Positions 22,789-27,195 of a stretch of 27,195 nucleotides of DNA are shown piece by piece. The stretch is from positions 2,178 to 29,372 of the forward strand of contig CAJUJG010000046.1 of assembly GCA_910586715.1 (NCBI GenBank), given 5' to 3'. Each line of letters begins with the position of its first letter. The stretch's first letter is position 1. A program made the translations under genes and the position numbers. This DNA is from an uncultured Lachnospiraceae bacterium (lineage in GTDB: Bacteria; Bacillota; Clostridia; Lachnospirales; Lachnospiraceae). Below the pieces are notes generated by a model that saw only the letters and a list, made by a program, of their open reading frames with translations, did no database searches and was not told the DNA's origin.

Positions 22789-24873
22789 TCAGATATTTAC
22801 AAAGTCAACATCTGAAGAAACATGCTCGTCATAGTGCGCCCAAAACGCTTCATGCTCGCAAACAGGCATCTTACCGTTTGCAAGATATGCCGCATAAAGC
22901 TCCTGCGCACAGCTTTGCGCCTCCTGCAAAATTCCCGCATCCTGATAAATATCGCCAATCGTAAACTGAAACTGTCCGCTCTGCCGGATACCAAATAAAT
23001 CCCCCGGTCCGCGCAGCCGCATATCTTCTGACGAAATAAAAAATCCGTCGTTGGATTTGTTCAGCACCTGCAAACGCTCCATAGTATCATTTTGACCTGT
23101 GGCGGTGATAAATATACAGTAGGACTGCTCTTTGCCTCTGCCCACACGTCCCCTTAACTGATGAAGCTGTGCAAGCCCGAACCGTTCGGCATTTTCCACA
23201 AGCATAACCGTAGCGTTCGGCACATTAATTCCGACCTCTATCACCGTCGTGGAAACAAGCACGTCAATATGGTGTCTGGCAAATTCTTCCATAATAAAAT
23301 TCTTTGCCTTTGCTTTCATCTGCCCGTGAAGATAATCAATCCGGACAGACGACGGCAGCTCTTTTTTAAGCCTGTCCGCATAATCGACCACATTTTCAAG
23401 CATCGGCTGGTCTCCCATCAGTTCCTCGTTTGCTTCCACCATCGGACAGATAACATAAGCCTGTCTGCCAGCTGCAACCTCGTTTGCAATAAACTGATAC
23501 GCCTTTTTGCGATAGTCCGTATTGACCACGCAGTTCTTAATTGGCAGTCTGTTTGCCGGCAACTCGTCCATCACGGATATATCCAGTTCGCCATACAGGA
23601 TAATTGCAAGCGTCCGCGGAATCGGCGTCGCGCTCATCACCAAAATGTGCGGCTGCAAGCCCTTCTGTGCCAATGTTTCACGCTGTTTCACGCCAAACCG
23701 GTGCTGCTCATCCGTAATCACAAGCCGTAAATTGTAAAAGTCCACATCATCCTGAAGCAGCGCCTGCGTACCTACGATAACATTGCAGGCGCCAAGCGCA
23801 ATGCTTTCCTTTGTGCGTCGTTTTTCCCGTGCCGTCAAAGAGCCCGTCAAAAGGACAGGCTTAAACGGAAGGTTATATTTTTCGGCAAGCTCCGAGATTG
23901 TTTCAAAATGCTGTTTTGCAAGTACCTCTGTCGGCGCCATAAAAGCCGCCTGCGCATGGTTCATCACACACATCAGCATTGCAAGAATTGCTACAATCGT
24001 TTTTCCTGAACCCACGTCTCCCTGAACAAGTCTGTTCATCAGATGTGCCGAACACATATCTTCCTCAATCTGCGCCCATACACGCTGCTGCGCATTGGTA
24101 AGCTGATACGGAAGCTTCTCAATAAAATCCCGACACGCATCAATGCGCATCATCGGACAATCATTGACCTCGCGCGACGCCATATCTTTAAGCACCATTA
24201 CGGACACGATAAAAAACAGAAATTCTTCAAACACAAGCCGTTTTCGTGCCGAAAGCAGTTCTTCCTTATTTGCCGGAAAATGAATTCCAAGCATTGCGGA
24301 CTGTAAATTACAAAGCCCGTATTTATGGCGCATGGATTCCGGAATGTAATCCTCCTCAAACGAAAGTGCATCTACAGCCGTTCGCACCGCCTTTGTGACA
24401 GCGGCAATGCTAAGCCCTTTCGTTGTAGGATAAATCGGTGCAAGTCTGTGAAGATTTTTTTCAAACTCCTGCGGACCGATAATCTTTGGCTGCTCTAAGA
24501 CCATTCGATTATTTTTTAAGACGGCGCGCCCGCGAAAAATACACTGCTTTCCTGTCTGTAGCATATTTTTCATATATGGCATATTAAAATATGTGATGTC
24601 ACACGAACCGCTTGCATCTTTCACGCGAACGCTCGTAATCGTCATGTTTTTCCTGATATGGAGCGTTTGGGGAGCGCCTATAATCATTCCCCGTATGGCA
24701 TGTATTTGATTTGCCCGAAGCTCCCCAATGGGGACAAAATCACGCCACTCCTCGTAATCCCTCGGATAATGGGTAATCAGATCATGGACTGTAAAAATAT
24801 TCAGTTTGTGATACAGCGCGGCTGTTTTTTCGCCTATACCGCTGATTGCCGTAATCGAATCACCAAGCTGCAT
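22789..24873 (-). CDS. recG: ATP-dependent DNA helicase RecG
   Basis: 694 residues from the ATG at 24873 (MQLGDSITAISGIGEKT), chosen over an ATG 22 codons earlier that lies inside the upstream gene; GGCGG is 9 nt before it. The N-terminal wedge/OB domain covers ~50-130. Walker A QGDVGSGKT ends at Lys291-Thr292, the Walker B box is DEQH (388-391), and SATPIPRTLA and QLRGRVGRG are further helicase motifs. It regresses stalled forks and moves Holliday junctions. The start lies 4 bp after the fakA stop, so expression is coupled. A 93-bp gap to degV holds no gene; no convincing promoter was found there. Confidence 0.96.
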   Translation of the reverse strand: MQLGDSITAISGIGEKTAALYHKLNIFTVHDLITHYPRDYEEWRDFVPIGELRANQIHAIRGMIIGAPQTLHIRKNMTITSVRVKDASGSCDITYFNMPYMKNMLQTGKQCIFRGRAVLKNNRMVLEQPKIIGPQEFEKNLHRLAPIYPTTKGLSIAAVTKAVRTAVDALSFEEDYIPESMRHKYGLCNLQSAMLGIHFPANKEELLSARKRLVFEEFLFFIVSVMVLKDMASREVNDCPMMRIDACRDFIEKLPYQLTNAQQRVWAQIEEDMCSAHLMNRLVQGDVGSGKTIVAILAMLMCVMNHAQAAFMAPTEVLAKQHFETISELAEKYNLPFKPVLLTGSLTAREKRRTKESIALGACNVIVGTQALLQDDVDFYNLRLVITDEQHRFGVKQRETLAQKGLQPHILVMSATPIPRTLAIILYGELDISVMDELPANRLPIKNCVVNTDYRKKAYQFIANEVAAGRQAYVICPMVEANEELMGDQPMLENVVDYADRLKKELPSSVRIDYLHGQMKAKAKNFIMEEFARHHIDVLVSTTVIEVGINVPNATVMLVENAERFGLAQLHQLRGRVGRGKEQSYCIFITATGQNDTMERLQVLNKSNDGFFISSEDMRLRGPGDLFGIRQSGQFQFTIGDIYQDAGILQEAQSCAQELYAAYLANGKMPVCEHEAFWAHYDEHVSSDVDFVNI

Positions 24874-24877
24874 CGTT

Positions 24878-26569
24878 CTATTCCGCCGAAATAATGTACG
24901 AATAGATTGGCTGACCACCAAACTGAAGTTCGATGTCACAGCCTGAAAAGGCTGCTTTTATTTTGTCCGCAAGCTTTTGTGCCTGAACTTCTTCCACATC
25001 ATCTCCATAGTAGATGCTAATCAGCTTATAATCATCCTGCATCATTTTTTCTGTCATCTCATAGGCAACCGCCTGCAAATCCGTACCCACTGTAAGAATA
25101 CCCTTGTCACCGATACCCATAAAATCGCCCTGATGAATCTCCTTATCGTCAATCATGGTGTCACGCACTGCATAAGTTACCTGTCCGGTCGCCACATTTC
25201 CCGCTTCACGCGTCATCACAGCCTCATTTTCCTCCACGGAAATATCCGGCACATAATTGATAATCGCCGTAATCCCCTGTGCTACTGTCTTAGTGGGAAT
25301 TACAACAATATTTTTGTCTGTGGTAAGCTGACTAGCCTGATTTGCCGCCAACACAATGTTTTTATTGTTAGGGAAAATAAAAATATTATCGGCATTGATT
25401 TTATCAATTGCGTTGAGCATATCCTCCGTGCTCGGATTCATCGTCTGCCCGCCCTCAATAATATAGTCCACGCCAAGAGAACGGAATATCTCATTGATTC
25501 CGTCACCGACCGATACTGCAATAAAGCCGGTATCTTTGTGTTCCATAGGAACCTGTGTGTCTTCGAATGCGGAAACGGAAGCGCCCTGCATCTCTTTTTC
25601 CATCATCTCCGAAACTTTTTCGTCGCGTTCCAAGCGCATGTTTTCTATGATAATCGTCGTCAACTGTCCGTATTTCAGCGCTCTTTGCATTGCCAAACCG
25701 GGCTCGTTTGTATGCACGTGCACCTTGACAATCTCATCATCAGCCACAACAACAATAGAGTCGCCGATCGATGTCAGAAACTCCTTAAAATCCGTTTCCT
25801 GCTTGGTATTAAATGGTTTTTCCAACATAATCAAAAACTGTGTACAATAGCAGAATTTAATCTCCGCATTTGCCTGTGCTTCGATGTTAGAACTAACCGC
25901 ACCTGTTTTGGGAGCAGACGCGGCAGCCTCCACGGAAAAATCAATTTCCTTGCCAAGAAACGCATCAAGCCCTCCTTTTAATACCTCAACCAAACCCTGT
26001 CCGCCCGAATCGACAACGCCTGCCTGCTTTAATACGGGCAGCATGTCGGGTGTTTGGGAAAGAACCACTTCCGCTTCCTTAATTACTTCCTTTATAAAAA
26101 CTTCCAAGTCCTTCTCTCCTGCCACGGCAAGATCGTCGGCACGCTTTGCCGCCCCCTTCGCCACGGTGAGAATGGTACCTTCCTTTGGCTTCATAACCGC
26201 CTTATATGCCGTTTCAACTGCTTTATCACAGGCAGCGGCGAGAATTGCCACATTAATTGTATCGTACTCCCTGATAACCTTTGTAAAACCGCGGAAAAGC
26301 TGCGAGAGAATAACGCCCGAATTTCCTCTTGCGCCTCTTAAAGAACCCGAAGAAATCGCTTTTGCAAGCGACACCATATCGGGATTTTCAAGGGCGGCAA
26401 CTTCTTTTGCCGCGGACATCATTGTCATGGACATATTTGTACCGGTATCACCGTCTGGAACCGGAAACACATTCAACTCGTTAATCCATTCTTTTTTGTT
26501 CTCTAAATTTTTTGCACCGGCTAAAAACATCTTTGCAAACATCTTAGCGTCGATTGTATTGAAACCCAC
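24878..26569 (-). CDS. fakA: DAK2/DhaL-domain protein, fatty acid kinase (FakA/YloV)
   Basis: 563 residues, FakA length. The N-terminal DhaL-type kinase domain shows FPVPDGDTGTNMSMTM (Asp39 and Asp41 as magnesium ligands) and SLRGARGNSGVILSQLFRG. Further on are VVDSGGQGLVEVLKG, then KVHVHTNEPG and the C-terminal FakA domain with IFPNNKNIVLAANQA. It phosphorylates fatty acids held by FakB (DegV) proteins. It follows the Gls24 gene by 14 bp and precedes recG by 4 bp, the yloU-yloV-recG order known from Bacillus (where sdaAB-sdaAA intervene). Confidence 0.93.
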   Translation of the reverse strand: MGFNTIDAKMFAKMFLAGAKNLENKKEWINELNVFPVPDGDTGTNMSMTMMSAAKEVAALENPDMVSLAKAISSGSLRGARGNSGVILSQLFRGFTKVIREYDTINVAILAAACDKAVETAYKAVMKPKEGTILTVAKGAAKRADDLAVAGEKDLEVFIKEVIKEAEVVLSQTPDMLPVLKQAGVVDSGGQGLVEVLKGGLDAFLGKEIDFSVEAAASAPKTGAVSSNIEAQANAEIKFCYCTQFLIMLEKPFNTKQETDFKEFLTSIGDSIVVVADDEIVKVHVHTNEPGLAMQRALKYGQLTTIIIENMRLERDEKVSEMMEKEMQGASVSAFEDTQVPMEHKDTGFIAVSVGDGINEIFRSLGVDYIIEGGQTMNPSTEDMLNAIDKINADNIFIFPNNKNIVLAANQASQLTTDKNIVVIPTKTVAQGITAIINYVPDISVEENEAVMTREAGNVATGQVTYAVRDTMIDDKEIHQGDFMGIGDKGILTVGTDLQAVAYEMTEKMMQDDYKLISIYYGDDVEEVQAQKLADKIKAAFSGCDIELQFGGQPIYSYIISAE

Positions 26570-26583
26570 TTCAAATATCCTCC

Positions 26584-26940
26584 TTAATCAATTACTCGAA
26601 CACCTTCCACGTAGATGTTTACCTTTTCGATTTCGAGCCCCGTAAAGTTTTCTACCTTGTATTTTACACTGCTAATCAGATTGTCGCATACCGTAACAAT
26701 GCTGACGCCGTAGGAAACAATCACATGAAAATCAAGGATTAATTTATTATTCACAATGCTCACGGATATTCCATGCGTAATACTATCTTTCATCAGAAGC
26801 TTTACCAAGCCGTCTTTCACATTTACCGACGCCATTCCGACAATGCCAAAACACTCCACGGCAACACTTCCCGCATACTGTGCAATGACCTCGGGGTCGA
26901 TATAAATATTACCCATATGAGTATTCATAGAACCTTTCAT
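26584..26940 (-). CDS. Asp23/Gls24 family protein (YloU-like)
   Basis: 118 residues from the ATG at 26940; AAGGAGG lies 6 nt upstream, and longer upstream reading has no ribosome site and crosses the promoter. The protein is the small Asp23/Gls24 domain: GNIYIDPEVIAQYAGSVAVECFG at the N-terminus, then VNNKLILDFHVIVSYGVSI and the end VNIYVEGVRVID. Members are linked to cell-envelope stress, and the YloU type is regularly found before fakA. First gene of the unit, divergent from rpmB. Confidence 0.93.
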   Translation of the reverse strand: MKGSMNTHMGNIYIDPEVIAQYAGSVAVECFGIVGMASVNVKDGLVKLLMKDSITHGISVSIVNNKLILDFHVIVSYGVSIVTVCDNLISSVKYKVENFTGLEIEKVNIYVEGVRVID

Positions 26941-26970
26941 AGAAATCCTCCTTAAACAATAATTATTCTT

Positions 26971-26976
26971 ATTATA
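26971..26976 (-). promoter_or_regulatory. -10 element for the Gls24-fakA-recG unit
   Basis: TATAAT on the minus strand, about 31 nt before the Gls24 ATG, preceded by A/T tracts. No good -35 is visible at 16-18 bp, so an UP-like element or activator may help. A CCTTTTTT-GG-AAAAAAAGG repeat sits just upstream. Confidence 0.5.
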
Positions 26977-27082
26977 ACCTTTTTTGGAAAAAAAGGAAAT
27001 ATATATTTTGGCAGAATTACCATAATCTGTAAGAGTGAAAAGAACAGAAACGAAAATAATTACACTTTTTACAAAAAAAGCC

Positions 27083-27111
27083 TTGCCAAATATCTGTTTT
27101 TTTGATAAGAT
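27083..27111 (+). promoter_or_regulatory. Promoter of rpmB
   Basis: TTGCCA (27083-27088), 17-bp spacer, TAAGAT (27106-27111). Predicted start near 27118, about 43 nt before the rpmB ATG. Confidence 0.65.
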
Positions 27112-27160
27112 ACTAATGTTGTGAATCAAATGACTGAATGTAGTCGAGGAGGTGCTAACG

Positions 27161-27195
27161 ATGGCAAAGTGTGATATTTGTGGCAAAGGCGTTCA
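27161..27195 (+). CDS. rpmB: 50S ribosomal protein L28, 5' end only
   Basis: Only 11 full codons are in the window: MAKCDICGKGV, the N-terminus of the zinc-type (C+) L28 with its first Cys-x2-Cys pair. AGGAGGT lies 7 nt before the ATG. The divergent placement next to a Gls24-fakA unit is the same as in Bacillus (rpmB opposite yloU), which supports the call despite the short piece. Confidence 0.88.
   Translation, partial: MAKCDICGKGV

Noticed and set aside
24977..25981. 334-codon open frame antisense to fakA
   Set aside because: Cysteine/histidine-rich, no family signature, no ribosome site, and fully opposite a well-conserved gene; a mirror frame.
25884..26645. 253-codon plus-strand frame over the fakA start
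   Set aside because: Composition reflects the opposite strand of the conserved DhaL domain; no start signals.
26584..27186. 200-residue version of the Gls24 protein
   Set aside because: The extra N-terminus crosses the promoter and rpmB upstream region and lacks a ribosome site; the start at 26940 has a strong one.
1..27195. CRISPR array, tRNA, rRNA, transposase or prophage genes
   Set aside because: No spaced repeat array, no recognisable RNA gene and no mobile-element enzyme were seen on either strand.

Overview
The window looks like chromosomal DNA from an anaerobic Firmicute, most likely a Lachnospiraceae relative (class Clostridia). Evidence: strong GGAGG ribosome sites, Firmicutes-type gene neighbourhoods (rpmB divergent from yloU-fakA-recG; rsmD-coaD near a YlbJ-like gene), a short HisG that needs HisZ, RecU instead of RuvC, and a cre-like box before pta. 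No rRNA, tRNA, CRISPR array, IS transposase or phage gene was recognised. Genus assignment is not possible by eye.

Layout. (1) 1-5622, minus strand: a histidine biosynthesis unit hisZ-hisG-hisD-hisB, followed by an uncharacterised radical SAM gene that runs off the left edge. About 310 bp upstream of hisZ hold two sigma-A-like promoters and three inverted repeats spaced exactly 20 bp centre to centre. (2) 5933-11622, minus strand: a tightly packed RNA-modification/repair group (RsuA-type pseudouridine synthase, YgiQ radical SAM protein, SDR oxidoreductase, unknown membrane protein, RluA-type pseudouridine synthase, RecU). The recU stop codon lies inside the -35 box of the his promoter. (3) 11679-12614, plus strand: a YlbJ-like membrane protein, converging on a secreted amidase (12611-13654, minus). 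(4) 13765-19785, minus strand: parE-parC-rsmD-coaD-coiled-coil gene, ending at a GAAA-loop terminator. A three-hairpin element sits between parE and parC. (5) 20093-21085, plus strand: pta alone, with promoter, cre-like site and terminator, and no ackA after it. (6) 21086-21830: an accessory-looking patch with a 63-codon gene under its own promoter and palindromic operator, a 34-bp exact copy of the degV 3' end, and a ~146-bp structured inverted-repeat element ending at the degV stop codon. (7) 21829-26940, minus strand: Gls24-fakA(DAK2)-recG-degV, with rpmB starting divergently at 27161.

Functionally the window is mostly housekeeping: amino-acid synthesis, rRNA and tRNA/ribosome-associated modification, DNA topology and repair, CoA synthesis, fatty-acid phosphorylation (FakA with DegV/FakB) and acetyl-phosphate metabolism. 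The least explained DNA is the degV-pta interval, the parE-parC spacer and the his control region. I did not find a complete new multi-gene system. The best candidate for something undescribed is the small insertion behind degV.
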